The notes: a model not told the origin generated them from the sequence alone. 64,000 nt of DNA from Chitinivibrionales bacterium (GCA_014728295.1 WJLW01000015.1:62001-126000); one strand, 5' to 3'; counted from the stretch's first letter, positions 19,234-29,913 are shown. Numbers and translations are program-made.

Positions 19234-21600
19234 TCAGACTCCCGGGCGCATCCCGGTAAGTGCCTCGCGGATTTTGCGGGCAAGCTCTTTTTTGCGCAGC
19301 GGTTTCATAATGAACCGGCGAATGCCTGCTTCACGTGCAATATCCTCGTCGACGAATTTGCTGTAACCGGTGCAGAGGATGATGGGCAGTTCGGGACGCA
19401 GGGCAAGCAACTGCTGCGACAACTCGATTCCCGTCAGGCCGGGCATGGTCTGATCGGTAATTACCAGGTCGCAGGATTGCGGTGATTTCCTGAATGCCTG
19501 CAAGGCGTTTTGGCTGTCGTTGAAAACAGTTACGGTATAGCCGAGTCCGGTGAGCATCTCCTCAACCAGCGTGTTCAGCATCTCTTCATCGTCAATAAAG
19601 AGAATACGCTCTTTGCCGCCGGGAATATCCGCCTCAGCCAGGTGATATTCTCTGACGGACTTGGTGGTTTTCGGCAGAAAAATCGAGAAGAGCGTACCTG
19701 CGCCGGGACTGCTTTCAACCAGGATATTGCCTTCATACCCCTGCACAATGCCGAAGACGACGGCCAGGCCCATGCCGGTTCCCCGCCCGACTTCTTTGGT
19801 TGTATAAAACGGTTCGAAAACATGCGAAAGAACCTCCTCACTCATGCCGCAGCCGGTGTCTCCAACGGAGATCACGCAATAGTATCCCGGCTTGCTGATG
19901 CCGACGTGCCCGCGTAAATCCTGTGCGATATACTTCTCTTCGCATGCTACACGCAACTCGCCTTTGTCATTCATGGCATGCGCGGCATTGGTGCACAGGT
20001 TCATAACTATTTCGTGGATTTTGATCGGATCGGCCAGAATGGGCAACGTGTCCTTTTGCAGATTCCGGTGAATCTGGATTGACGTCGGCAACGTCGCACG
20101 CAAGAGCTGAACTGCCTCCTTGACGATCGGCCGCACATAAATCGGCATGCTGGTTTCGGGACCGCGGCGGCTGAACGAGAGAATCTGATTGACCAGCTCT
20201 TTGGCACGCTCGCCGGCCGTGAGAATTTTATTGAGGTACCTGTTCAGGCGACTGTCGTGTTTCGCTTCGTCAAGCGCCAGGTCGGCATATCCGATAATAC
20301 CGCCCAGAATATTGTTGAAATCGTGCGCGATCCCCCCGGCAAGATGCCCGATGGCCTCCATTTTCTCGGATTGACGCAGGCGCTCTTCGCTTTCACGCAG
20401 CGCTAGCTGGGCTTCTTTGCGGCCGGTTATATCCTGAAATACGCAGTACGTCTGTTTGAACGAGCCATCAGCAGCAAAGCTGATACGTCCTTCATAAGAC
20501 ACATCAATATAATGCCCATCATGATGCTTGAGCCTTACCTGAATATCGCAGGCAATTCCTCTCTTTTTAAATTGAAGGAATTCTTCCTCGAAGCGCGGTA
20601 CATCATCAGTATGCAGAAAGCTTTCGAATGGTTTGCCGATAACCTCGCTGCGCTCATATCCCAGAGTGTCGAGCCAGGCCGGGTTTGCATCCAGCAATAA
20701 TCCGTTTTCATCCAGAGACTGATACGCAATGGGTGCATTTTTGTAAAACGCCTCGAATTTCTCTTTGCTTTCGCGCAGTGCTTCCTCTGTTTGCCTGTGT
20801 TCGGTCAAATCGATATGCGTCCCCACCATGCGCAGAGAATTACCATGCGCATCGCGCTGCACGCACTTGCCCCGGCCCAGCACCCAGAGCCAGCCTCCGG
20901 ATTTGGTGCGATAGCGGAATTCGAATCTGAAAGGCTTGGCTTTTTCGAGCGCAGCCATGACAACCGGTTCGAATTCCGCCAGGTCATCGGGATGGACCAG
21001 ATTTTTCCACGTATCAAAATTGATGCTGAATTCACCAGGTTCATAGCCAAGCATGGCAAAGCTGCGGGGACTCCAGTAGATTGAATCATTCTGCAGATCC
21101 CAGTCCCACAATCCGTCATTTGTCGCTTCGACGGTGTACCTGAAACGCTCTTCGCTAATGCGAAGCCGGTCCTGCGCTTGTTTGCGGTCGGTAACATTTT
21201 CAAATGCGACGGCCAGCCTGCTCTGCGAAATTTTAAAAACCCTGAGACGAAAAGCGCCGCTTAACCGCTGATCCTGATAAGAAAGTTCTTCCGTTTCGTA
21301 AATTTTTCCGGTTTCAAAGGCGTCGAGGAATTTCCGGGTAATTCCTTCCGCTTCGGCGGCAGGCCAGATTTCGTTGAATTCCATTCCGATCGAGGTATCC
21401 AGGGAGATGCCGGTGAGCTTTTCGGCTTCGGGATTGGCATGCAGTAAAATCAGTTTGCCGGGATCGAGGTATTGATAAATGAAGAGACCGGATGGAATAG
21501 CCTTGATAATTTCGGCTTCAAACTGCATATTTTCCAGCAAATTGCGGTAATTTGCTCCCTGATTGGCCCCGGACTCTCCCGAGTTCAGCTCTCGTGACAT
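19234..21600 (-). CDS. Soluble triple-PAS hybrid histidine kinase with receiver
   Basis: 788 residues, no membrane helix. Three PAS/PAC units at about 20-420 (DGLWDWDLQNDSIYWSPR is a typical PAS_3 phrase), HisKA of the LAGGIAHDFNN class, HATPase_c (GTGMGLAVVFGIVQ), C-terminal receiver (FIDDEEML, phospho-Asp in DLVITDQTMPGLTG, Lys in IMKPLRKKEL). The ATG at 21600 has AAGGCGG upstream and is preferred to a start at 21657. Monocistronic. Its receiver is close in sequence to the fragment at 48.4-48.7 kb, suggesting paralogous kinases. Confidence 0.88.
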   Translation of the reverse strand: MSRELNSGESGANQGANYRNLLENMQFEAEIIKAIPSGLFIYQYLDPGKLILLHANPEAEKLTGISLDTSIGMEFNEIWPAAEAEGITRKFLDAFETGKIYETEELSYQDQRLSGAFRLRVFKISQSRLAVAFENVTDRKQAQDRLRISEERFRYTVEATNDGLWDWDLQNDSIYWSPRSFAMLGYEPGEFSINFDTWKNLVHPDDLAEFEPVVMAALEKAKPFRFEFRYRTKSGGWLWVLGRGKCVQRDAHGNSLRMVGTHIDLTEHRQTEEALRESKEKFEAFYKNAPIAYQSLDENGLLLDANPAWLDTLGYERSEVIGKPFESFLHTDDVPRFEEEFLQFKKRGIACDIQVRLKHHDGHYIDVSYEGRISFAADGSFKQTYCVFQDITGRKEAQLALRESEERLRQSEKMEAIGHLAGGIAHDFNNILGGIIGYADLALDEAKHDSRLNRYLNKILTAGERAKELVNQILSFSRRGPETSMPIYVRPIVKEAVQLLRATLPTSIQIHRNLQKDTLPILADPIKIHEIVMNLCTNAAHAMNDKGELRVACEEKYIAQDLRGHVGISKPGYYCVISVGDTGCGMSEEVLSHVFEPFYTTKEVGRGTGMGLAVVFGIVQGYEGNILVESSPGAGTLFSIFLPKTTKSVREYHLAEADIPGGKERILFIDDEEMLNTLVEEMLTGLGYTVTVFNDSQNALQAFRKSPQSCDLVITDQTMPGLTGIELSQQLLALRPELPIILCTGYSKFVDEDIAREAGIRRFIMKPLRKKELARKIREALTGMRPGV

Positions 21601-21717
21601 GCTGCCCGCCTTACTGTATTCCAGGTATTGACGGACGCACCTATTGCATACGTCCACTAGTATAGAATATAATAGTTACGCGCCGGCGATAGTAACTTTT
21701 TGAAAATGGTTCACTTG

Positions 21718-22434
21718 CTACTGGCTGCCCCCGCTCCTGCCGATTTTCGTCCACACGCATTCGCCGGTTTTAATTTGTTCGTTGCGATCGTAGCCGGTGT
21801 AGGTCCCCTCAAGTTTCGTTTCGTCATACCGGTTGAACAATTTGAGCAGCATAACCCCGACCAACGCGCTCTCCTTGACACGCGGCTGGCTCCAGTACAG
21901 CAGGGTAACCACGCTTTTGTTTGACATGCGTCCTTCCAGGTAATAGACATACCGGGTGGTTTTGTCGGTACTCTGCACCGAAATCTGCGGCCCCCTGACT
22001 CTGACATTTGCCTCATCCGGCGGATAGTCAATTTCTTTGCCGTCAACGGTCACCTTGTACGGCACACGTTGATGGTTCTCGTCCCATTCGAACCACTCGA
22101 CCTGCCAGGTTCCGTAGAGGATTTCCGTCGGTCCGCCGTAGTAGAATCCGTCAACCGCCGTCTTGCCGAGCAATTCACCGTGCGTGGGATATTTCTCCTG
22201 TACCCGGATCTCCTTGCCCAGCACCTTGGTGCCGACCAGGTAAATAATGAGAATCAGGCTGACAATAATGCCCACGACCAGAATAGTCTGGGCTATAACA
22301 TTTTCTTTGAGAAGCGATACCGCAGTAATTAAACCGGCCTCCAGCACCAGTGATATCAATGCAAACAGATACAACGGCCCCTTGCCGGCGGATGAAATGA
22401 GGTTGACTTTTGCTTTTGCATCATCTTGCGGCAC
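21718..22434 (-). CDS. Two-helix membrane protein of unknown function
   Basis: 238 residues. Two adjacent membrane helices at about 18-70 (PLYLFALISLVLEAGLI; ILVVGIIVSLILIIYLVG), then a ~165-residue soluble domain rich in aromatic strands (LYGTWQVEWFEWDENH, TRYVYYLEGRMS, KLEGTYTGYDRN, GECVWTKIG), which looks like a beta-sandwich or lipocalin-like fold. GTG start with AAGGAGG 6 nt upstream. I do not recognise a family. It stands alone between the hybrid kinase and the divergent chemoreceptor. Confidence 0.65.
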   Translation of the reverse strand: MPQDDAKAKVNLISSAGKGPLYLFALISLVLEAGLITAVSLLKENVIAQTILVVGIIVSLILIIYLVGTKVLGKEIRVQEKYPTHGELLGKTAVDGFYYGGPTEILYGTWQVEWFEWDENHQRVPYKVTVDGKEIDYPPDEANVRVRGPQISVQSTDKTTRYVYYLEGRMSNKSVVTLLYWSQPRVKESALVGVMLLKLFNRYDETKLEGTYTGYDRNEQIKTGECVWTKIGRSGGSQ

Positions 22435-22695
22435 GAAGCGCCTCCTTGTTTCTTCGGAATACCAGACTACGATCCTATAAATAATTTATGCTATGCTCAA
22501 CTTCATCCTCCGCATCAGAAATTGCCGACTTTAAAAGGGAAGGGCGCATTGTCAGGCTATTGACTTGCAGACAACATCAGGTTATCATTGGATTGCAAAG
22601 CACTTTCATTTCGGATATGCAGTGCACATACCTACAGACAACGGCTTTTTTATTATACAGAATTATTAACGTTTGGCCTCAACAGGAACAGCCTT

Positions 22696-24855
22696 ATGCA
22701 AAACGCTCAAGGGAAGAACAATGCGGGCGCCATGTGGCGAAATATGGGGGGAAGCCTCCGCACCAAGATGTTCATTGGCTTCGGGATTGTAACGACACTT
22801 GCGCTGATATCGGCGCTGGCGGGAATCTATGGCACCTTTCGTGTCGGCAAGGCCGCAGAAAAAATCCAAACCGAACAACTGCCTTTTGTCGACATATCGA
22901 TGGAAGCCATTATCAGTGCCGAGAAAACGATGAATCAGGTGCAAAAATATCTGGCGGCATATGACAAATTTGACGGGATAGAAACTGAAATAACAGAAAA
23001 CAATGCCGACATCGAGATGTTTTTAATGATGGCCCGGCATGGGACAAGCAGCAATGAATTCAAGAAATCGGCCAGTAGCGAACGGTATCAAACACAGAGC
23101 ATAGATATAGAAGTTCCCGCGTCTGGGGGCGAGATACGCAAAATTGCCGAACAAGCCGACGCCGCGCACGGGCAATTTAAAACAAGCATACACTCGGCAA
23201 TTGATCTGCATAAAAAGGAGATGGAGCTGTTTTACAACGAGTCGGGAGATTATTTAGACCTGCCTGCATTTATTGCCCAAATGGAAATTGCCCATTCTGA
23301 CTTTGTCGAACTGCTCGAAGCTTCCGTTGAAAAAAACAGACGGTTTACCGGCGAAGTGAATCCAAACAACTGCAGACTGGGCAAATTCATCGACACGTAT
23401 GTTGCACCCAACAAGGCAATTGCCGGGGAAATACAAAGCCTGATTGACACACATGAAAAGCTGCATGTTATCGCAGGCGATATGCAATCGGCTCAATCCC
23501 TGCACGGCAAAAGAATAAAACTGCAACAGGCAAAAAAAATGAGCCGGGAAGTGCACGAAAAACTCAGTAATCTCTATACGAATTCGCAAAAACTTCTCAA
23601 CGACATACAAAAAAATCTTGCAACGAATCTGCAAGCTATGACGCAAGCCGCTCTGGCGATGAATGAGCGGCTGGAAGAACTCGAAATGCATACGGCAGGT
23701 GAAATGGAAACAGCGATGCGCAAATCCTCATCGCTGGGATCTGCTATTATAACCGGGCTGATTATTCTCTCGGCAATCGGGCTGGCCATTGCCATACTGC
23801 TTTCGCTCTCGATTACGCGCATGATAACCAAACCAATACAACAATGCGTAAATTTTGCCACTGCGATAAGCAGCGGAGATTTGACCCAATCACTGACGTC
23901 ACAGGCAAAAGACGAAACCGGCAAACTGGTCTCGGCATTGGGCGCCATGCGGGAAAATCTGGTTGAAATCATCACCAATCTCACCAGAAATTCATCGACG
24001 CTTGCGCAAGATTCATCGGCCATGTCAAGTGTCGCAACGCAGATATCGGCAAGCGCCGAAGAAATGAGCACACAGGCCAACGCGGTTGCAAGCTCGACGG
24101 AGCAGGCAACCGCCAATGTGCAGAACATGTCCGCCTCGGCAACGCAAATGTCCACCAGCGTGACAACCGTCGCTACGGCAATAGAAGAGATGAGCTCTTC
24201 TCTCAACGAAGTAGCGCGCAGTTGCCAACAGGAGTCGGAAAAGGCGACCGAAGCCGACGCAGAGACCAAAAATGCGTCGGGAAAAATGGACAAGCTTGGT
24301 GAAACGGCAAAGCAGATCGGCAAAATTATAGACGTAATCAAAGACATCGCCGACCAAACCAACCTGCTTGCACTGAATGCGACAATTGAAGCAGCGTCTG
24401 CCGGCGATGCCGGCAAGGGCTTTGCCGTTGTGGCAAATGAGGTCAAGGAACTGGCCAAGCAAACAGCCCAGGCAACCGGCGAAATCGAGAACAATATCAA
24501 AGAAATTCAAACGGCTTCCTCGGATTCGATTTCCGCAATCTCACGCGTCGAGAGCATCATAAGCGAAGTTCACTCAATTTCACAGACAATCGTCAGTGCA
24601 GTTGAAGAGCAATCAGCAACCGTCAACGAAATATCAAGCAATGTGACGGGCGCCAGCTCGGCCGCAAATGAAATCGCCCACAACGTAGCCGAAACCGCAA
24701 CAGGATTGACTGAAGTGTCACAGAACATTCACGGCGTCAACGAAGCCGCATCAGAAACTGCCAATGGCATCAATGAAGTCAGCAGTCAGGCGGAGAAGCT
24801 CAATGTTTTGTCCGGCGAACTCAAAGAAATTGTCGGCAAATTCAAGATTAGCTAA
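22696..24855 (+). CDS. Methyl-accepting chemotaxis protein with CZB-like ligand region
   Basis: 719 residues. TM1 at ~20-40 ([17 protein letters not shown]), extracytoplasmic region to ~350, TM2 at ~351-373, HAMP, then the MCP signalling domain with the hairpin tip [20 protein letters not shown]. Between the TMs, at ~198-256, is His-x(n)-Cys-R-L-G-K-F-x(n)-T-H-E-K-L-H, the order of zinc ligands in CZB domains. CZB modules sense zinc or hypochlorite in other chemoreceptors; there they are usually cytoplasmic, so the location here is unusual. Start 22696 has AGGA upstream. A PAS-LuxR gene follows after 20 bp. Confidence 0.85.
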   Translation: MQNAQGKNNAGAMWRNMGGSLRTKMFIGFGIVTTLALISALAGIYGTFRVGKAAEKIQTEQLPFVDISMEAIISAEKTMNQVQKYLAAYDKFDGIETEITENNADIEMFLMMARHGTSSNEFKKSASSERYQTQSIDIEVPASGGEIRKIAEQADAAHGQFKTSIHSAIDLHKKEMELFYNESGDYLDLPAFIAQMEIAHSDFVELLEASVEKNRRFTGEVNPNNCRLGKFIDTYVAPNKAIAGEIQSLIDTHEKLHVIAGDMQSAQSLHGKRIKLQQAKKMSREVHEKLSNLYTNSQKLLNDIQKNLATNLQAMTQAALAMNERLEELEMHTAGEMETAMRKSSSLGSAIITGLIILSAIGLAIAILLSLSITRMITKPIQQCVNFATAISSGDLTQSLTSQAKDETGKLVSALGAMRENLVEIITNLTRNSSTLAQDSSAMSSVATQISASAEEMSTQANAVASSTEQATANVQNMSASATQMSTSVTTVATAIEEMSSSLNEVARSCQQESEKATEADAETKNASGKMDKLGETAKQIGKIIDVIKDIADQTNLLALNATIEAASAGDAGKGFAVVANEVKELAKQTAQATGEIENNIKEIQTASSDSISAISRVESIISEVHSISQTIVSAVEEQSATVNEISSNVTGASSAANEIAHNVAETATGLTEVSQNIHGVNEAASETANGINEVSSQAEKLNVLSGELKEIVGKFKIS

Positions 24856-24875
24856 ACAATGTCGGTATAATCGCA

Positions 24876-25691
24876 ATGCCGCCAGACCCAAAAGCACATA
24901 CGGCAACCACAAAACGACATGATGCTGCAGGCGCCTGGCAGGCAATATTCGATGCCATCGAGTATCCAATGTGTATTGTTGACGGCCACCGGAAAATCAT
25001 GCAGGCCAATACGCATTTCCAAGCACGCTTTGGCGGCAAATCACGCACGGTCGCCGGCAAAACATGTTGCCAATGCATTCATGGCGCCGGAAAGCCTCTG
25101 CCGGCATGTCCTCTTGCTGAGCTGGCCGCAAACGGCGCCAGTGCGCGTATGGAGTTTGGAATCAAAGACCGCCTTTTTGAAGAAGCCGTGTATCCCATTT
25201 TCAACGGGAGCAACAAAGCAAACCGCGCGGTGCATATTATCAGGGACATCACCGAGCAGGCAAACATGAAAAATCTGCTCGAAAAAAAGAACGCCGCGCT
25301 CTCGGAAGTCATTGCGCATATCGAACATGAGAAAGAGTTGATAAAAGAGAATGTCTACCAGAATGTGTCAAAGCTGGTGTTGCCGATTATTCGGATGATC
25401 GAACCGAAAGTCAGAGACGCGCACACAATCCACCTTCTCAAAAGCACCCTGAGTCATCTGGCGAAGCCTACGGGTCGCAATCTTTCCAAGTTTCAATTCA
25501 ATCTCTCGCCGCGTGAAATACAAATCTGCAACATGATTCGCCAGGGAATGACCATGAAACAAGTTGCTGCCGTGCTGGGCACCTCGCCCCAAACCGTCGA
25601 AAAGCAACGCAAGCACATCCGCAAAAAGCTCGGTATTGCAGACAATAAGACGAATCTGATTTCTTTTTTGCAGGAATTCGATCCCATTTAG
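24876..25691 (+). CDS. PAS-LuxR transcriptional regulator
   Basis: 271 residues. PAS at ~20-135 with a Cys-rich loop (KTCCQCIHGAGKPLPACPL), coiled linker, and a C-terminal LuxR/GerE HTH at ~205-265 (LSPREIQICNMIRQGMTMKQVAAVLGTSPQTVEKQRKH, whose recognition helix is TVEKQRKHIRKKLG). No receiver or membrane helix, so the PAS probably senses a cytoplasmic signal directly. It lies 20 bp after the CZB-like chemoreceptor, so the two are likely co-transcribed and may answer the same redox cue. The 25734-25756 inverted repeat just downstream is a possible binding site. Confidence 0.82.
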   Translation: MPPDPKAHTATTKRHDAAGAWQAIFDAIEYPMCIVDGHRKIMQANTHFQARFGGKSRTVAGKTCCQCIHGAGKPLPACPLAELAANGASARMEFGIKDRLFEEAVYPIFNGSNKANRAVHIIRDITEQANMKNLLEKKNAALSEVIAHIEHEKELIKENVYQNVSKLVLPIIRMIEPKVRDAHTIHLLKSTLSHLAKPTGRNLSKFQFNLSPREIQICNMIRQGMTMKQVAAVLGTSPQTVEKQRKHIRKKLGIADNKTNLISFLQEFDPI

Positions 25692-25733
25692 ACAAGTGCT
25701 TAGTTGCAGAAACAAGAACTTGTTGACATGTAC

Positions 25734-25756
25734 ATCGGGTATGCAACCTACCCGAT
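25734..25756. repeat. Perfect 8-bp inverted repeat
   Basis: ATCGGGTA and TACCCGAT are separated by 7 nt. It lies 43 bp after the PAS-LuxR stop and 200 bp before the next chemoreceptor. There is no U tract after it, so an operator is as likely as a terminator. Confidence 0.4.
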
Positions 25757-25959
25757 AAGTACCCGTTTATTCCCTCTGTAAATTTCCCATCGATACTGAT
25801 ACACTTTCATACATAGTGCACCACAGTTTTGTATCACATTTCGGCACAAAACCGTGACGGCGAATAGATTATGCTTACCTGCCGGGAACGTGTAGTGTGG
25901 CCGAAAAACTTTGATTCGTACATTTTCATACATAAACAACAACTCACAGGAGGCACAAG

Positions 25960-27981
25960 ATGTTCAAAAACATGAAACTGGGGACCAAATTGCTGGCTAC
26001 CTTTCTGTGCGTCGGCGTAATTCCCTTTGCGATTATCGCAATTGTTGCGCTGGTAAACAGCAGCAGCGCCCTTACCGATCAGGCCTTCGGGCAGCTCATC
26101 GCCGTAAAGGGCATTAAAAAGGCCCAGATTGAAAGTTATTTCCATGAACGCATGGGCGATGTGTCGGTTTTATCATCAAATCCGACCGTTACCGAAGCAA
26201 TGGAAGAATTCACGGCAGCCTTCGAAGCAGACGGCCACCGGGTTGGCGGCGCCACCTGGAAGCTGGCGGAAAGCAAATATTCCGAATGGTTGACCCAGTA
26301 CAACGAGGAGTATGGCTATTACGATCTTTTTCTGATTTCCTCCAATGGCGATGTTGTTTATACCGTAGCAAAAGAACCTGATTTCGGAGAAAACCTGGTT
26401 AATGGATCGCTCTCCAGCAGCAGCCTGGGCGATGCGTTTCGCATATCAAAAAACGACATTGGTTTTGCCGATTTCGAACCCTATGCACCCAGCAATGGGG
26501 AACCGGCCGCATTTATCGGAGCGCCGGTGCGCAGGAACGGACGCGCTATCGGTGTTGTCGCATTGCAAATGCCGCTAAAAGCCATTAACAAAATTATGCA
26601 GGAACGCTCGGGCATGGGCGAGACCGGAGAGACCTACCTGGTAGGTCCCGACAAGCTGATGCGTTCCGATTCTTATCTGGACCCAACCAATCATAGCGTG
26701 GCGGCATCATTTAAAAATCCGAGCAAAGGCAGCGTCAACACGAAAGCAACGCAGGAGGCGCTGGCAGGGCGCAGCGGTCACGAAATAATCACCGATTACA
26801 ACGGCAATTCCGTGCTTTCGGTTTACTCGCCGTTAAAAATCGGCGACGTCACCTGGGCCGCCATCGCCGAGATTGACGAATCGGAAGCATTTGCCTCGAT
26901 CAAGTCGCTGCAATGGATCATCGGCGTTGTGACGCTCCTGGCAATAGCAGCAATCATCGGTGTAGCATTGCTGATCACGCGCTCGATTACCAGACCCATC
27001 AACGGCATCATTCAGGGGCTTGGCAGCGGGGCCGATCAGGTAGCTTCCGCATCCGAGCAGCTCTCTTCGTCTTCACAGCAAATGTCGGAGGGCGCCAGCG
27101 AACAGGCGTCGAGTCTCGAGGAAGTCTCCAGCAGCCTCGAAGAAATGGCCTCGATGACCAAACAGAATGCCGAAAATGCGAAACAAGCCAATACAATGGC
27201 CGATGATGCCAGCGGGGCCGCTCAGGAAAGCACGACTGCCATGCAGGAGATGGCAGTCGCAATCGAAAAGATTAAAACCTCTTCCGACGAGACGGCTAAA
27301 ATCATAAAAACAATTGACGAAATCGCGATGCAAACCAATTTGCTGGCGCTCAATGCGGCGGTTGAAGCGGCGCGTGCCGGAGAAGCCGGTCGCGGCTTTG
27401 CAGTGGTTGCCGAAGAGGTACGCAATCTTGCCCAGCGCTCAGCCGAAGCGGCAAAGAACACCTCCGATTTAATTGAAGGCTCACAGCGCAATGCCGACAA
27501 CGGGGTAGCGACATCAACGGCCGTTAACCAGGCATTGGAAAAAATAACGGGCAGCGTCCAGAAAGTTGCGCAACTGATTTCCGAAGTGTCGGCAGCCAGC
27601 GGCGAACAATCGCAGGGAATCGACCAGGTCAACAGCGCCGTAGCACAGATGGATCAGGTAACGCAACAAAATGCAGCCAACTCGGAGGAATCAGCGTCTG
27701 CGAGTGAAGAACTCTCCAGTCAGGCGCAGAACCTGAACCAGATGGTTGCCGAACTCGTCGGCATAATCGAAGGCTCGTCGGGCACAATGAGAAGCAGCGT
27801 CGACGGATTCGCTGCCCAAACACAGCAATCGCGCCGGCAAAGCGGAGCACTCCACAACGAGGGTCGCCGGAACACCGACAAGCCGGCGACAAGGCCGGTG
27901 CCGGCAAAGAAAATCGAACTCGCAGCATCTCATCCTCAGCAGGTCATACCGCTTGATGATAAGGATTTGGGCGATTTTTAA
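25960..27981 (+). CDS. Methyl-accepting chemotaxis protein with double-Cache-type sensor
   Basis: 673 residues. TM1 at ~12-33 ([19 protein letters not shown]), a ~290-residue periplasmic dCache-like domain ([42 protein letters not shown]), TM2 at ~322-345, short HAMP, MCP domain with tip [20 protein letters not shown]. The ~60-residue C-terminal tail is Gln/Arg/Pro-rich and lacks a CheR-docking pentapeptide. Cache receptors bind amino acids or organic acids; the ligand is not predictable here. SD GGAGG precedes ATG; a rho-independent terminator follows. Single-gene unit. Confidence 0.9.
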   Translation: MFKNMKLGTKLLATFLCVGVIPFAIIAIVALVNSSSALTDQAFGQLIAVKGIKKAQIESYFHERMGDVSVLSSNPTVTEAMEEFTAAFEADGHRVGGATWKLAESKYSEWLTQYNEEYGYYDLFLISSNGDVVYTVAKEPDFGENLVNGSLSSSSLGDAFRISKNDIGFADFEPYAPSNGEPAAFIGAPVRRNGRAIGVVALQMPLKAINKIMQERSGMGETGETYLVGPDKLMRSDSYLDPTNHSVAASFKNPSKGSVNTKATQEALAGRSGHEIITDYNGNSVLSVYSPLKIGDVTWAAIAEIDESEAFASIKSLQWIIGVVTLLAIAAIIGVALLITRSITRPINGIIQGLGSGADQVASASEQLSSSSQQMSEGASEQASSLEEVSSSLEEMASMTKQNAENAKQANTMADDASGAAQESTTAMQEMAVAIEKIKTSSDETAKIIKTIDEIAMQTNLLALNAAVEAARAGEAGRGFAVVAEEVRNLAQRSAEAAKNTSDLIEGSQRNADNGVATSTAVNQALEKITGSVQKVAQLISEVSAASGEQSQGIDQVNSAVAQMDQVTQQNAANSEESASASEELSSQAQNLNQMVAELVGIIEGSSGTMRSSVDGFAAQTQQSRRQSGALHNEGRRNTDKPATRPVPAKKIELAASHPQQVIPLDDKDLGDF

Positions 27982-28003
27982 AGATTGAAGTAAGGTGCGC
28001 AGC

Positions 28004-28042
28004 AAAGCCGGTTTTTCTCCAAAGAAAGGCCGGCTTTTTTTT
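28004..28042 (+). terminator. Rho-independent terminator after the dCache chemoreceptor
   Basis: AAAGCCGG and CCGGCTTT pair across an 18-nt loop and run into a tract of T residues. It begins 22 nt after the stop codon. Confidence 0.85.
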
Positions 28043-28099
28043 CGCACGAGTGCGGGGTGAATGAGCTTGCGACAATGCGGCGGTCGCACGAAATAGTGA

Positions 28100-28128
28100 T
28101 TGACACGCTCGAACAAATCCTATACAAT
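28100..28128 (+). promoter_or_regulatory. Sigma-70-type promoter of the STAS gene
   Basis: TTGACA at 28100-28105 and TACAAT at 28123-28128 are separated by 17 nt, close to consensus, 38 nt before the ATG. Confidence 0.65.
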
Positions 28129-28165
28129 TTGCGTGTAGCCATTCAGCTTGACGACAGGAGACGGT

Positions 28166-28483
28166 ATGAATATCGAACGTAAAGAATCCGGCGAAGACAC
28201 GGTCGTTTTCACTATCAGAGGTTCACTTTCGGGCACGCAGCAGTCGACGATCAAACTGTTCGAGGCCGTTTCGATTGAAATGGAATCGGGCAACGCAAGC
28301 GAAGTGCAACTGGACTTCGCAAAGGTTTTATACATCGACAGCATGTCTATAGGATTGCTGGTGGGAATCGTGCTCAAAGGCAAAGAGAAGGGCAAAATTG
28401 TCCGGCTGCTGAATCTCACCGAGCAGCTTGAAATGATTCTGGAAGCTTCGAATTTGAAACGGGCTTTTCCGGAGTTGTATTGA
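28166..28483 (+). CDS. STAS-domain anti-sigma-factor antagonist
   Basis: 105 residues, a single STAS domain. VQLDFAKVLYIDSMSIGLLVGI carries the classical D-S-x-S/x-G loop with the phosphorylatable Ser, followed by a helix and the strand KIVRLLNL. SpoIIAA/RsbV-type antagonists bind an anti-sigma kinase when unphosphorylated. The start at 28166 has CAGGAGA 6 nt upstream; an ATG at 28148 is less well placed. It is preceded by its own promoter and has no RsbW-type kinase beside it. It is a better match to the antagonist family than the STAS protein at 1 kb. Confidence 0.82.
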   Translation: MNIERKESGEDTVVFTIRGSLSGTQQSTIKLFEAVSIEMESGNASEVQLDFAKVLYIDSMSIGLLVGIVLKGKEKGKIVRLLNLTEQLEMILEASNLKRAFPELY

Positions 28484-28637
28484 CATTCTAAATCCCCCGG
28501 CGCATCACGCTACTCCGCCTGCCTTCCTCGATCCGCATCGTTGATCCCGAGCTTATATTAATTGATATCAGTCTGCATGCGGGTTTCCCGGAAGCAACCC
28601 GCTCGAGCAAACAGCATGTTTTAGCAAGGAGATGGAC

Positions 28638-29045
28638 ATGGCCGAATTGAAAACTCAAAAAAACAAGCAAAGCGTAACCGCGTTCCTGGACTCCATATCC
28701 GACGATAAACGCAAAAACGATTCGAAAACCATCAACAAACTGATGAAGAAAATCACCGGACAAAAGCCTTCGATGTGGGGTGACAGCATCGTAGGATTCG
28801 GCACGTACCGCTATAAATACGCCAGTGGCCGCGAAGGAGACTGGTTCCGGGTCGGTTTTTCGCCGCGCAAGCAAAATCTTACACTGTACATCATGCCGGG
28901 ATTTGAAAAGCATGATACCCTGATGAATAAGCTGGGAAGGTATAAAACGGCTAAATCCTGCCTCTATATCAAAAAGCTCGAAGATGTTGACATGAATGTG
29001 CTGGAGGAATTGATAAAAAAGTCTTATGACTATATGAGCAAGTAG
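28638..29045 (+). CDS. DUF1801 (YdhG-like) protein
   Basis: 135 residues. The phrases MKKITGQKPSMWGDSIVGFG and WFRVGFSPRKQNLTLYIMPG are typical of DUF1801, a small fold related to frataxin-like/YdhG proteins with no settled function. AAGGAG lies 6 nt before the ATG at 28638; the ATG at 28632 abuts the SD and is unlikely. It stands alone, convergent with the TenA-like gene. Confidence 0.8.
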   Translation: MAELKTQKNKQSVTAFLDSISDDKRKNDSKTINKLMKKITGQKPSMWGDSIVGFGTYRYKYASGREGDWFRVGFSPRKQNLTLYIMPGFEKHDTLMNKLGRYKTAKSCLYIKKLEDVDMNVLEELIKKSYDYMSK

Positions 29046-29054
29046 AGCGTCTGA

Positions 29055-29681
29055 TCATGCCGTGACCTGATACGCCATATCCCAGAATCTGTTCTCGAGT
29101 TCTGCAACCGTCCTGAAGACATGTTTTGCACGCGCCTGGCTGTCAGAACCACCTTCAAATAGCGCTTCATTCGCCTGATTTTCCAGGGCGGCGACATACT
29201 CACCAAAGTTCTCGCTCCCCCAGCGTACGGCAAATTCGTCATAGGGTGGCGACATGGGACCGGGTTTACGCCATGCCTGGTTGTATGCGGCTTCGATTGC
29301 CCAGAATGCAACCGCCTGGGCCGCATACGGTTCGCTGCCCAGCGAAGCCATGAATTTTCTGTAATCGGCACCGGCTTTCTGCGTAGCGGTACAGAGATCC
29401 AAAGCTCGCTCCTGTGCCTTTTCGACAAACCAGATCAGTTCATCTTTCAATGCCCCGATGCCGCCCAGCAACGTATCCATGTGCTTTACCGGTGCAACCG
29501 ACAGGAGACGCCCCGCCATGCGTGCAAATTCAGTAACGAACAGGTAATCCTGTACGAGCCAGGTATTGAATTGCGCAGGCGTAATCGATGCCGATTTGCA
29601 TTCTGCAAGGAAGGGATGCCGGATGGCGCGATCCCATTCCAGCCTGTATTCGGTGGTCAGATTTTTGCAGGTTATTAACAT
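29055..29681 (-). CDS. TenA/PqqC-family protein without the catalytic Cys (TenA_E-like)
   Basis: 208 residues, all-helical TenA/THI-4 fold: EWDRAIRHPFLAECKSASITPAQFNTWLVQDYLFV at the start and ENRFWDMAYQ at the end. In the helix where thiaminase II has L-P-C-Y-W the protein reads A-V-A-F-W, so the nucleophilic Cys is Ala, as in the TenA_E subgroup that acts on amino-pyrimidine breakdown products of thiamine. The start at 29681 has AAAGGA upstream; an upstream ATG at 29789 is not supported. No THI-box or thiamine genes are adjacent. A second, Cys-containing TenA lies at 56.7 kb. Confidence 0.8.
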   Translation of the reverse strand: MLITCKNLTTEYRLEWDRAIRHPFLAECKSASITPAQFNTWLVQDYLFVTEFARMAGRLLSVAPVKHMDTLLGGIGALKDELIWFVEKAQERALDLCTATQKAGADYRKFMASLGSEPYAAQAVAFWAIEAAYNQAWRKPGPMSPPYDEFAVRWGSENFGEYVAALENQANEALFEGGSDSQARAKHVFRTVAELENRFWDMAYQVTA

Positions 29682-29883
29682 AGTATTTTCCTTTGTACTG
29701 TTCTGCAGGTGAATCAGCCTGGATTCCGGCTTCTGCAGGCCGCCGCTGAAGATGAGGCAACCACTGAATAAATACTTCATTGCAAACACACGCGGATATA
29801 TAGCGGAAGCAGATTGTTCCAGGCTGTTGACTTATGTGCAAATGCTTCTACTTCGATATTGATAACGCTTTCGGAATAAAAGA

Positions 29884-29913
29884 TTGACACGTCCGAATAG
29901 AAACAACTATCTT
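29884..29913 (+). promoter_or_regulatory. Sigma-70-type promoter of the DUF2914 gene
   Basis: TTGACA at 29884-29889 and TATCTT at 29908-29913 are separated by 18 nt, 46 nt before the ATG. Confidence 0.55.

Noticed and set aside
23574..24500. Long antisense frame (308 codons) opposite the CZB-like chemoreceptor
   Set aside because: It mirrors the Ser/Ala-rich coiled coil of the sense gene; no homology pattern and no start signal.
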